Part shown: positions 45,177 through 53,667 of the stretch, one piece after another
How the letters are laid out: every line of letters begins with the position of its first letter
How positions within the stretch are numbered: the stretch's first letter is position 1
Assembly (NCBI RefSeq): GCF_031127805.1
Contig: NZ_JARXHW010000012.1
Span: 1-64,000 of the forward strand
Origin: Thalassobacterium maritimum
Lineage (GTDB): Bacteria; Verrucomicrobiota; Verrucomicrobiia; Opitutales; Coraliomargaritaceae
Direction: 5' to 3'
Length of the DNA stretch: 64,000 nt
The notes under the pieces: generated by a model
Told to the model about the DNA's origin: nothing
What the model saw: the letters and a program-made list of their open reading frames with translations, nothing else
The model's database searches: none
Made by a program: the position numbers and the translations under genes

Positions 45177-46487
45177 ATGAACATTGTTTACATCCATGCC
45201 CATGACGCGGGGCGTTATATTCAGCCCTACGGCTATGCGGTGCCCACGCCTCGTTTACAGCAATTCGCGCAGGAGGGGATGCTTTTTCGCCAGGCCTTCT
45301 GTAGCAATCCAACTTGTTCGCCCAGTCGTGCTTGTTTAATGACTGGGCAGTCTGCCCATGAGAATGGTATGTTGGGGCTGGCGCATCGTGGCTTTCGTTT
45401 GAAGGACTATGGTGAGACACTGGTACAGTTTCTCGGCGAGGCGGGCTATCATACTGCGCTTTCGGGAATTCAGCACATTGCACTGGAGCCCTATGCCGCG
45501 ACGGCTGATATTGGGTATTCAGAAATTTTGACGGAGGCGCATATTGACTCCAATGCGATCGCGACGGCGTCTGAAGACTTTCTAGGGCGTGAACACCAGC
45601 AGCCATTTTTTCTAGATGTGGGATTCTTTCCACCGCATCGAATTGGGGAGGGCGAATTTCCCGCAGATGGGCCAGCGCCCGATGCGAATTATGTGCGTGC
45701 GCCTGCGCATTTGCCCGACACGGCAGCTACGCGAGAGGATTTTGCCGCTTACATGGCGAGTGTGCAGACATTTGATACTATGTTTGGGCGTGTAGTCGAT
45801 GCGATTGAAGCGAATGGCTTGGCGGAAGAGACTCTAATTATTGCCACGACGGATCATGGCATTGCTTTTCCAGGGATGAAATGTCGTCTGACGGATCATG
45901 GCTTAGGTGTGATGCTGATGCTGCGCGGACCGAACGGCTTCTCGGGTGGGAAGCTTTCGGACTCGATGGTGACGCACCTCGACCTGTTTCCTACCATTTG
46001 CGAAGTAGTGAACTTACCAATACCAGATCGCTTGCAAGGGCGTTCGCTGTGTGCACTGGCTCGCGAGCCAGAGCACTGTCTACACGAGCGTATTTTTGCA
46101 GAGGTGAACGTGCATGCAGCCTATGAACCAATGCGAGCGGTGCGGTCGCAGCGCTGGAAGTATATTCGCCACTATGCAGCCCGCGAACATGTGATCTTAC
46201 CTAATTGTGATAATGGTTTGAGTAAAGATTATCTATGCGATCATGGCTGGGCAGCGCATGTGGCTGGGGAGGAAGAACTATACGATCTGTTGCTGGACCC
46301 CCAGGAGGCCAATAATTTAGTGACTAAGCCAGAGTATGCGCCGCAACTTGAGTCGCTGCGAACTGCCTTACATGAATGGATGCTTGAGACACAAGATCCG
46401 CTCTTGCGCGGGCCGCTGGACTTGTCGGATAAGGTGGTGACGTCGGCGGATGCATATTCACCGGCGGGAGCTCCACGTGGGGGATGA
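45177..46487 (+). CDS. Sulfatase (S1 family, heparan N-sulfatase-like)
   Basis: A 436-residue sulfatase with active-site C47-SPSR51 (NPTCSPSRACLMTG). The N-terminal metal motif is IHAHDAGRYIQPYG, with a single Asp where many sulfatases have two; this HD-x-GRYIQPYG form is one I associate with N-sulfoglucosamine sulfohydrolase-like members. The second metal site is IATTDHGIAFPGMKCRLTDHG. It starts without a signal peptide. A palindromic TGAA-TATG-TTCA site lies at 45101, just after araC. Confidence 0.92.
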   Translation: MNIVYIHAHDAGRYIQPYGYAVPTPRLQQFAQEGMLFRQAFCSNPTCSPSRACLMTGQSAHENGMLGLAHRGFRLKDYGETLVQFLGEAGYHTALSGIQHIALEPYAATADIGYSEILTEAHIDSNAIATASEDFLGREHQQPFFLDVGFFPPHRIGEGEFPADGPAPDANYVRAPAHLPDTAATREDFAAYMASVQTFDTMFGRVVDAIEANGLAEETLIIATTDHGIAFPGMKCRLTDHGLGVMLMLRGPNGFSGGKLSDSMVTHLDLFPTICEVVNLPIPDRLQGRSLCALAREPEHCLHERIFAEVNVHAAYEPMRAVRSQRWKYIRHYAAREHVILPNCDNGLSKDYLCDHGWAAHVAGEEELYDLLLDPQEANNLVTKPEYAPQLESLRTALHEWMLETQDPLLRGPLDLSDKVVTSADAYSPAGAPRGG

Positions 46488-46581
46488 GTTCGGTGATTTT
46501 GTCGCTACTGAATAGCTTAAGTTGAGCTTGCGTTGTGGCTGTTTAGTGCATCGCCAGTCTGGGCGTATCGCCCTGAATGGG

Positions 46582-46609
46582 TGTGATCGAATTCACTTAT
46601 TCGATCACA
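46582..46609. repeat. 11-bp inverted repeat upstream of the GH57-like gene
   Basis: TGTGATCGAAT (46582-46592), six-base spacer, ATTCGATCACA (46599-46609), preceded by a small GGGCG-TAT-CGCCC hairpin at 46561-46573. It lies 72 bp before the start at 46681, with no T tract. It could be an operator or a weak transcript-end hairpin of the sulfatase gene. Confidence 0.55.
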
Positions 46610-46680
46610 TCTTGGCGGTATATCTTATAACAGTGAGTTCTTTCTGACTCGCTGTCGCTCTTAACAAACAAAAAAGCCTC

Positions 46681-48108
46681 ATGAAACCTCGAATCTTGTT
46701 TCTCCCGCATGGGAACCTACAATACAGCCAACTTGATCCTGCGCGTCGCCCTTGGGTCATCGATAACTCTTATGATCCTCTGTTTGATTTAGTCGAACGA
46801 ACGGGTGCCAAAATTGGCTTCGAGGCATCGGGCGAGACGCTTAAAGTGATGGCGGACACGCGGCCTGAGGTGATGGCTAAGCTGAAGCGCCTCATGGATG
46901 CGGGCTTAGTTGAAGGGGTTGGCTCGCCGTATACGCACATTATGTTGGCGAATCTGCCTCCTGAAATCGGCCTTGAGAGTTTGAAAGATGGCTTGAATGC
47001 TTGGGAGCAGTACACGGGGCATCGTCCTCGCTTGGGCTGGAACCCTGAGTGCAGTTGGGCTGATTTCCTGCCGGACATTTTTAAAGAAGCGGGTTATGAT
47101 TCACTAGTGATGGATGGGGATTCTTTCTTCTTAGGCTTTCCTGAAATACGTGAAGCGACGGGCTTGGATTTTGATGTGCGTGGACACAGCAATAAGAGTA
47201 AGCTCTTTCGGATCGAAGAATACATTAAGGATAAGCCCGAATATCAGAAATATTTGACCAACGTTTCGCGGACAGAGTCGGGCTTGAACTTGCTCTTTCG
47301 GGTGGATTTCTTTGCCAATCCCATGCTCTGGTATTTGATGGGAGCGACTGAGGGCAATCGTGACACTCCGATCGATATTTCCGAGATTTCAGCACTCTTG
47401 GGCCGTTGGAAAGAACGCGCGGAATCAACCGGGAGTTTTGTGATCCCATACGCAGAAGATGCTGAATACATCGGTACGAGTGCTTATTTCTATGTGAAGC
47501 AATTTGGACATGCGCGCTTTTTCGAGCCTGAGCCAGATAGTATTAAGCGCTTTGAAAGCCTTTTGCAGACAGCCAATGAGTGCGGTTATGAATTTGCTAC
47601 GCCTTCAGAGATCATTGATCAGAGTGATGTGATTGAGCTACCGAATAGTCGTTTGCAGCAGATCGAGCGTGGAAGCGCTTGGCATGGTGGCACAGCGCGT
47701 GCGTGGCTGAATACCCCACATGCGCGTATTCTCGATCCTGTTTGTCAGGCAGTCTTCCAGGGCGTGCAGCGCTTGCAAGCGGAGCTTTCGGATAATGCTG
47801 AAGCAATGAAACATCTTGATAATGCTCGCAAAGAGGTGACTTCGGCCTATGTCTCGGATTCACGTTGGCCGCCGGCGCCGACCTCGCCAGGGCGCTTCAA
47901 TGTGCGCGAAAGCATCGAAGATTTAAAGAAGGCGAACCGTTCGCTGGAAAAGGCGATGATTGCGGGGCAGATCCAAGATCTGCGTTCTCTGTATTCGCCG
48001 AATATTATGAGTACTCAAATTCTCTCGGTAGAGGAAGAGTTGATGGCTGTCGAGTATTTCGGAGAAGTGGCCACGGAGAAGGCTGAGGCAGTCTCTACCT
48101 CTAGTTAA
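46681..48108 (+). CDS. Glycoside hydrolase family 57-like protein
   Basis: A 475-residue protein with the (beta/alpha)7-barrel features of GH57. The N-terminus ILFLPHGNLQYSQLD resembles the first conserved region, WNPECSWADFLPDIFKEAGYDSLVMDGDSF contains a Glu in the nucleophile position (about residue 125), and FVIPYAEDAEYIG holds an Asp in the acid/base position. It is cytoplasmic (no signal peptide). GH57 contains amylases, branching enzymes and alpha-galactosidases, so no substrate is assigned. It lies in the sulfatase region; it could serve another role such as glycogen metabolism. Confidence 0.7.
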   Translation: MKPRILFLPHGNLQYSQLDPARRPWVIDNSYDPLFDLVERTGAKIGFEASGETLKVMADTRPEVMAKLKRLMDAGLVEGVGSPYTHIMLANLPPEIGLESLKDGLNAWEQYTGHRPRLGWNPECSWADFLPDIFKEAGYDSLVMDGDSFFLGFPEIREATGLDFDVRGHSNKSKLFRIEEYIKDKPEYQKYLTNVSRTESGLNLLFRVDFFANPMLWYLMGATEGNRDTPIDISEISALLGRWKERAESTGSFVIPYAEDAEYIGTSAYFYVKQFGHARFFEPEPDSIKRFESLLQTANECGYEFATPSEIIDQSDVIELPNSRLQQIERGSAWHGGTARAWLNTPHARILDPVCQAVFQGVQRLQAELSDNAEAMKHLDNARKEVTSAYVSDSRWPPAPTSPGRFNVRESIEDLKKANRSLEKAMIAGQIQDLRSLYSPNIMSTQILSVEEELMAVEYFGEVATEKAEAVSTSS

Positions 48109-48147
48109 TACGTGTCGTGTGTAGTTTGACCTAGTGGGCGGAGTCGT

Positions 48148-49170
48148 TTAGCTGCCGAGGCTTACCCCATCGTGCCAGATGCCGTTCACTAGTGTCAGCT
48201 CCGCCCGATTGCTTTCGCGCTTCATTTCATGGGTGCGCATCTTTCGGGCGAGTAGCTGTGCCGTTGTTTGCCCGAGTGTGGCTTCGGTATAGATGCCAGA
48301 GAATTCAAGGTCGGTCGCTTCGTCGATTTCGATGATCACCAGTCGAGTTGGTGCGGGAAATGTGATGCCTGCGTCTTGGAACAGAGAGGCCTCAATCGCC
48401 CGGTGGCTGATGATGACGTCTGGTTTGTGGGCTTGATACCATGCACGTAAGCGTGTCGGGCCCTCATTGAGTTTGTATCGGTAAGGCGGAATGTCGGACT
48501 CTAGGTTTTTCCGTTCGTAGAGATTCGCGTGGTAGGCGCCCATGATGTGGCTTTCCGTTTTGGCGGGGCAATCATCGTGCAGTATGAGGCCATAGCGGGT
48601 TTCAGGGAATGCATCCAGGCGATCGAAAATGCTGTCCAGAGCATGGAAATGATTCATGCTGACCTTATCGATGGCATAGCCGAGGTCGGTGCGTTCGGTC
48701 GAAATGACAGCAAACTCATGCCATGGGAAGCTGCGGATCGAATCGGGCCATTGGCCCCAGCCGAGTAGTATGCCACGTATGCCGCGGGTGCGTAAAATTT
48801 GAGCCAGGCGCTCGGGGCGGTAGCGGTTTGAGTCGACTTGGAACTCCGAGACGGAGCAGCCTAAGTCTTCCATTTTCTCTTTGAAGTGGCAGCTGTGAAT
48901 GTTGAAGAGTTGTGTGGCTCGCGAGCTTTTGGGGTTGGGGTGTAGGACGCCGACCGACGCGTAAAATGGAGTCTGTCCGCTGCGCCGCTTTTTGGCAGCG
49001 AGCGATGAGAGCGAGGGGTCGGGACGGTAGCCTAGCTCGCGCGCTACTTTTTGAATTTGTTCGCGAGTGCTGACTGAAATGTGGCGACTGTTTCGCAGCG
49101 CGTAGGAGACGGTCGCTACACTGACTTGGCAGGCTTCGGCGATCTGTTTTTGGCTAACGCGTTGTTTCAT
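48148..49170 (-). CDS. LacI family transcriptional regulator (tandem copy A)
   Basis: A 340-residue regulator. The DNA-binding part is VSQKQIAEACQVSVATVSYALRNSRHIS, followed by the hinge VARELGYRPDPSLSSLA. The sensor domain includes GIRGILLGWGQW. It overlaps the upstream lacI-type gene by four bases and is similar in layout to it, including the GW/AWGQW segment, so the pair arose by duplication and is co-transcribed. It is convergent with the GH57-like gene. Confidence 0.92.
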   Translation of the reverse strand: MKQRVSQKQIAEACQVSVATVSYALRNSRHISVSTREQIQKVARELGYRPDPSLSSLAAKKRRSGQTPFYASVGVLHPNPKSSRATQLFNIHSCHFKEKMEDLGCSVSEFQVDSNRYRPERLAQILRTRGIRGILLGWGQWPDSIRSFPWHEFAVISTERTDLGYAIDKVSMNHFHALDSIFDRLDAFPETRYGLILHDDCPAKTESHIMGAYHANLYERKNLESDIPPYRYKLNEGPTRLRAWYQAHKPDVIISHRAIEASLFQDAGITFPAPTRLVIIEIDEATDLEFSGIYTEATLGQTTAQLLARKMRTHEMKRESNRAELTLVNGIWHDGVSLGS

Positions 49171-50210
49171 AATGAAGCGATCTCTGTGGAGGATTTTTCG
49201 GGCGGGTGAGTCGTTATTCCTTCACGCCATTGCCCATTAATGAGGATTAAGTCACCTTGTCTCTGTAGGTCGACGCGTTCCCCGTAGTGTAGCTTGGCGG
49301 CGATGACTTCCGCCAATGCATCGCCTAGGCCCGCGTCAATGACGACACCGGATTCTTCGTGAGCGTTGTTATCATCAATTTCAATTACAGCATACTGCGA
49401 GTCTTGCGGAAACCGTAAGCCTTGTTCATTGAAAAAACTAAAGTCGATCTGCCGGTGCGCTAGGATCGCGTCTAGCTGATGTTTTGTGCGCCACTTTTCG
49501 AAGGGCTGGGTGGGTGCGCCAATTTTGTAGAAGTAGGGTGGAGCCGGGGGCGAGTGACCCTCTTTCTTGTAGATATGTTGTATGTAAGCACCTACAATGT
49601 TTTTCTTCACACGAAGCGGTAAGTCGTGGTGGCAGACTAGACCAATCCGGCGTGCGCCTCGTACTTCTAATGCTTGGATGGCGACTTCTGTGGCGTTGAA
49701 GTGGTTGACGCTGACGCGATCAATTGCGGGGTGAATCTGGTTTCTTTCTGCGGAGGCGACCGCGAATTCTTGCCAAGGAAATTCGTTTAATTTCTGTTCC
49801 CATTGTCCCCATGCGAGGACCAGTCCTTGGGTGTCGTTGACCCGCATTTGATGCAATAACTTGGCGCCGCCATCGGCCTGATTGCCGATGTAATACTCTT
49901 TGAGATCGTAGCCATATTGTTGAATGCTTTGGCGAAAGCGATTGACGTGCACTTGAAAGAGTTTCGTGCGTCGAGAGGCTGGTGGATGGGCGTAGGCGAT
50001 GGCTACGCTCGGTCGCTGCACATCCGTATGACTTTGCTTGCGGTAGCGAACCAAGGCCGAGTTACTGGAATCGGGGCGATAGTTGACTTCTCGCGCTTTG
50101 CTTTGGATGCGTTCGCGCACGGGCTCCGAGATGCGGCTATCATTGCGCAGTGCATAGGACACAGTCGCAGGGCTCACGCCGCAAATCGCGGCAAATTCTT
50201 TCATGTTCAT
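49167..50210 (-). CDS. LacI family transcriptional regulator (tandem copy B)
   Basis: A 347-residue regulator beginning MNMKEFAAICGVSPATVSYALRNDSRIS, with the hinge KAREVNYRPDSSNSALVRYR. The sensor domain has TQGLVLAWGQWEQ, matching copy A. A 12-bp palindrome, TGAATAGATTCA (50304-50315), lies 93 bp upstream of its start and is a plausible autoregulatory operator. The exact 13-mer TTGAATAGATTCA recurs at 63001 before the beta-helix gene. The divergent gene is the large TPR protein. Confidence 0.92.
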   Translation of the reverse strand: MNMKEFAAICGVSPATVSYALRNDSRISEPVRERIQSKAREVNYRPDSSNSALVRYRKQSHTDVQRPSVAIAYAHPPASRRTKLFQVHVNRFRQSIQQYGYDLKEYYIGNQADGGAKLLHQMRVNDTQGLVLAWGQWEQKLNEFPWQEFAVASAERNQIHPAIDRVSVNHFNATEVAIQALEVRGARRIGLVCHHDLPLRVKKNIVGAYIQHIYKKEGHSPPAPPYFYKIGAPTQPFEKWRTKHQLDAILAHRQIDFSFFNEQGLRFPQDSQYAVIEIDDNNAHEESGVVIDAGLGDALAEVIAAKLHYGERVDLQRQGDLILINGQWREGITTHPPEKSSTEIASL

Positions 50211-50302
50211 CGTGATAAAGCGATTTATTCAGAGGAGGGCAGACTGCAGGGCGAGCGATCGGGGAAATTTTTTCTTGTCGACCTGCGATATGACTAGCAC
50301 TG

Positions 50303-50315
50303 TTGAATAGATTCA
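50303..50315. promoter_or_regulatory. Candidate LacI-type operator TTGAATAGATTCA
   Basis: Palindromic arms TGAAT and ATTCA around AG, in the divergent region between the lacI-type tandem and the TPR gene. The rest of this 385-bp region, up to 50595, holds a possible weakly supported N-terminal extension of the TPR gene and nothing else I recognise. Confidence 0.45.
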
Positions 50316-50595
50316 CATGATCAAGCTTTTACTGGTAAATAAATATCTGTGTTTACTCTGATAAAAAGTGATTGCGCTGCTATGTGCTAAGAGTTTGTCT
50401 CAGTCCTTTCCCCTATTTATGATTCTTTTACTTCCCCCAACAGGCAAGTGCGTAAGCTTTGTGCTTATGCTTTATATTGCATTGCTCCGACTTCTTTTTG
50501 TGGCTATGTCAGTTGTTCGCGTCTCAGATTGCTTGTGTTCTTTATACTGTGTCTTATGTCGCCTTTTATGTCGCCTCTTATGTCCATTTCGCCGC

Positions 50596-53500
50596 GTGTC
50601 GGCTTTATGGCTATTCTGCTTATTGGCTGTGCTGTGTATCTGGGCTCCGCAGCAGATGTCGGCCCAATCAGATCCGTCACAATTAACGGATCCCCAATTA
50701 TACGAGCAGTTGAAGGTGAAGATGGACGAGAGCCTGGTGGCCGCTCGGCCGATACTCTTAGAGTTGTCGAAGCGTTTGGCGGATGAGCCCGAGCGCGAAT
50801 CATATATCTTTTTACTAGGTTTGTCTTACCAAGACGAATACGCGAGTAGTTCGGACACTGGGAAGTTGAAGCAGGCGGTCGAATATTATAACCGCTACCT
50901 AAAGGAGTTTCCCTCAGGCATTCGTGCCGATTTTGTGCGTTTTAATTTGGCGGGTGCATACACAGATTTAAATGATCTCGCCAGCGCGATCAAATACTAC
51001 GAGATTACTTATAAGCGCAGCAATAAGGCGGTCTTCCGCTCGGAGTCGCGCAATCGCATGGCGGATTTGTACATTCGCTCCAACCGTGCTGCAGACGGAA
51101 TACCGTTGTTTTTAGAAGTGTTCTCCGCGGCGGTGTTGGATGCGGATCTGCGCGCGCAATCGGCCTCTTGGTTGATTCAGGGATACTTGGCGGCGGGACA
51201 GCCAAAGGAGATCGTGCCTTACTTGCGCTATTTGACAGGGCGCTATGAGGCGATATATGATCCTGCCTTTAATGTAACTTTGTTGAAAGCGGGGGACAAT
51301 CTCTTCGAGCAAGAGAATTATGACCAAGCGGTCCTGTTGTATTCCTTCGTAAAGGGGCGTGGCGAAATTATCGATTTCTATGAGGCACGGGTAGAGTCTT
51401 TGCAGCAGAAAGTGCGCTATGTGAGCCCTGATAGTGACCAGTTCATGGTGGTAGACGGTCAGCTTAAAGCCGCTGAGGCTCGCCTGGCTGCGGTGAAAGA
51501 GATTCGCGAATATAATGTCGATATGAAATGGCGTATCGCACGGGTGTATAAGCAAACACAGCGCACTTGGGAGTCTCTCTGGGCCTTCGTGCATCTGTAT
51601 GAGGATTTCCCGGATTATGAGCATGTGGAAAGTTTCTTGTTCACTGCATATTCTGAGGCAAAAGATCTCGGTGACGATGTGATGAGCGAGAAGCTCGCGA
51701 CCGATTATTTGGCTGAAAAAGATTTCCTCAAGTTTCGCGCGCAAGTGATCACCGGTTTAGCGCAGCACTATGCTAAGCAGCGCCGCTACGACGAATTGAT
51801 GGCCTTGGTGAATGCATACATGGCCTCGCCTGAAAATTTCACTGTGGCGGCACAATTAGTGAATATTGTTTGCAGCTACTACATGGTTGATGCGCAATAT
51901 CAAGAGGTGCGCGTGTATGCTGAAGGTCTGCGCGAGCGTTTTCCTCGTCGAGAGCCGCTGTATGAAGCTACCCGCTATTGGTCGGGGCTGTCTTATCTTT
52001 TGTTGGCAGACTACGTGCAAGCTTCCGAGACCTTGGGTGCCTTTATTCAGGACTATAGTCAGCGTAGTGTTTTTTACGAAGACGTGTATTATCGCTATGC
52101 AGTCGCGCTTTTTGGCGAGCAAAAGATGAGCGATGCCGAAGCTCAGTTCTTAAGTTTTGTCGATGCGTATCCCGCCAGTGGTCTGCGTGGCGAGGCTGAG
52201 CTTTATATCGGTGATTTGATGCGTAGCCGGGGCGCGCTGGAAGAGGCGTCGACACACTACCGCAAAGTGCCTGATTATACGGATAACCCCTCGTTCTTAG
52301 CGAAAGGTGTCTTTGCGCTCGCAGAAGTTTTGGAAGAGCTGGATCGTCCTCAAGAGGGAGTGGATGTGCTTCAAGCTTATGTGGAGGCCCATGGTGAGGA
52401 TGGTCAAATTTCTGAGGCTTACTATAGGATCGGAATGGTTTTTGATCGATTGGGAAGATTGGACGAACGCTTTAGAATTCACTCCTTGGCTATACGTGAG
52501 CTGATCGGAGATGTCTCACGCTACTCTGTGGACGAATTGATACTTAGCTACGTAGAGCACTACGGTCGTTATTCGACAACTTTTGCGGACAGTTTAGCTT
52601 TACTAAATCGCTTAACACAGGACGCAGCTTTTCGTAAAGAGTTCCTTACGGACCGTGCCTATCAGTATCAATACATGCAAAGTGCTGAGGGCATCCATGT
52701 GGACAAGGAACTTGCTTACCTTTTGGTGCGCGACCGTAACTTTCGCCATAAGATTATAGAAACCGAAATCCAAGTGGACCCAGAGACTGGGCTTGAGATT
52801 CCGCCGAAAGGCGAGCCCGTGACAGAGGACATGGTGCTGGAAGAATTAGAGAAGCTGGTAGAATTCTATCGTGAGAAGCAGGCGAGTATTGCTGATTACA
52901 ACCCTGAATCGTTCTTCAACGACTTGGTTGCCTCGGCCCGCGCTTCGGGCGACTTGATTCAACAGATGCGCGCTCAAATGGCTCTGGATTCTATGAGCAG
53001 CGAGCCCACGCCACCGCGTTTCGATTGGGAACAGCTCAGTATGGCTCCACCGGCAGTTATTATTTTTGAGGCCGCGAAGCACCGTGAGAGCCGTCCTGAT
53101 GCGACGAAGGAATTGTACGAGACCATTTTACAAAAGCACCCGTATTCGAATTCTGTATACGATGCCTTACTGGCGCTCGCCGACCTAACTTTTGAAGAAG
53201 CGGAGCGTAGTGGTGCAGAGAAGGATTGGTTGACCACTTTGGCTTACTACAACGCCATTACCGAGCGCTACGCTATGCGCTCTAAAAATGCAAAAGCGCA
53301 CCTGCGTAAAGGGCGTATACTCTCAGAACTCTCTCGTGATGCAGAAGCGATTCAAGTGCTGGGTCAAATTTTGCGTAACCCACAATGGAAGGGCTTGGAT
53401 CATGCCAAGGCGCATTTAGAACTTGGGCGCGCGTATCGGCGACAGGGGAAACTCTCGGAGGCTCATGGCTTTTTCGAACGTCTGATCGTGGCTTATGGCG

Positions 53501-53667
53501 GTTATGCCGAAACGGTCTCTTGGGCATATTACTACGATCTCTTAACCCTCGAAGCGATGAATGAAACAGAGAGCGTGCAGCAATTGCTCGAAGAATATAA
53601 AACCCGCTCCAAGGTGCTCTCGCAAACTGAAGCTTATCCCCTCGTTGAAAAAAAGTATGCACTCTAG
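50596..53667 (+). CDS. Large secreted tetratricopeptide-repeat protein
   Basis: About 1023 residues if started at GTG 50596, which gives a clean signal peptide (SALWLFCLLAVLCIWAPQQMSA, cut before QSDPS). The frame is open to an ATG at 50368, but that extension is Cys/Leu-rich and unlike protein. The body is helical repeats of TPR/YbgF/outer-membrane-lipoprotein type, such as AVEYYNRYLKEFPSGIRADFVRFNLAGAYTDLNDLASAI and EAQFLSFVDAYPASGLRGEAELYIGDLMRSRG. It is the first gene of a seven-gene cluster with ExbB/ExbD, and overlaps the next gene by 11 bp. Likely a periplasmic scaffold. Confidence 0.78.
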   Translation: MSALWLFCLLAVLCIWAPQQMSAQSDPSQLTDPQLYEQLKVKMDESLVAARPILLELSKRLADEPERESYIFLLGLSYQDEYASSSDTGKLKQAVEYYNRYLKEFPSGIRADFVRFNLAGAYTDLNDLASAIKYYEITYKRSNKAVFRSESRNRMADLYIRSNRAADGIPLFLEVFSAAVLDADLRAQSASWLIQGYLAAGQPKEIVPYLRYLTGRYEAIYDPAFNVTLLKAGDNLFEQENYDQAVLLYSFVKGRGEIIDFYEARVESLQQKVRYVSPDSDQFMVVDGQLKAAEARLAAVKEIREYNVDMKWRIARVYKQTQRTWESLWAFVHLYEDFPDYEHVESFLFTAYSEAKDLGDDVMSEKLATDYLAEKDFLKFRAQVITGLAQHYAKQRRYDELMALVNAYMASPENFTVAAQLVNIVCSYYMVDAQYQEVRVYAEGLRERFPRREPLYEATRYWSGLSYLLLADYVQASETLGAFIQDYSQRSVFYEDVYYRYAVALFGEQKMSDAEAQFLSFVDAYPASGLRGEAELYIGDLMRSRGALEEASTHYRKVPDYTDNPSFLAKGVFALAEVLEELDRPQEGVDVLQAYVEAHGEDGQISEAYYRIGMVFDRLGRLDERFRIHSLAIRELIGDVSRYSVDELILSYVEHYGRYSTTFADSLALLNRLTQDAAFRKEFLTDRAYQYQYMQSAEGIHVDKELAYLLVRDRNFRHKIIETEIQVDPETGLEIPPKGEPVTEDMVLEELEKLVEFYREKQASIADYNPESFFNDLVASARASGDLIQQMRAQMALDSMSSEPTPPRFDWEQLSMAPPAVIIFEAAKHRESRPDATKELYETILQKHPYSNSVYDALLALADLTFEEAERSGAEKDWLTTLAYYNAITERYAMRSKNAKAHLRKGRILSELSRDAEAIQVLGQILRNPQWKGLDHAKAHLELGRAYRRQGKLSEAHGFFERLIVAYGGYAETVSWAYYYDLLTLEAMNETESVQQLLEEYKTRSKVLSQTEAYPLVEKKYAL

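Noticed and set aside
46582..46609. TGTGAT...ATCACA considered as a CRP/FNR-type site
   Set aside because: The half-sites are 16 bases apart, not the 6 needed for CRP; the 11-bp arms read better as a hairpin or other operator.
50565..50585. Short tandem TTATGTCGCC-like repeats considered as a CRISPR or phase-variation tract
   Set aside because: Only two to three imperfect copies without spacers; too few and too diverged.
50448..50803. Open frames in other phases over the start of the large TPR gene
   Set aside because: They overlap the TPR signal peptide and repeats and encode low-complexity sequence; the TPR frame continues for a thousand codons.
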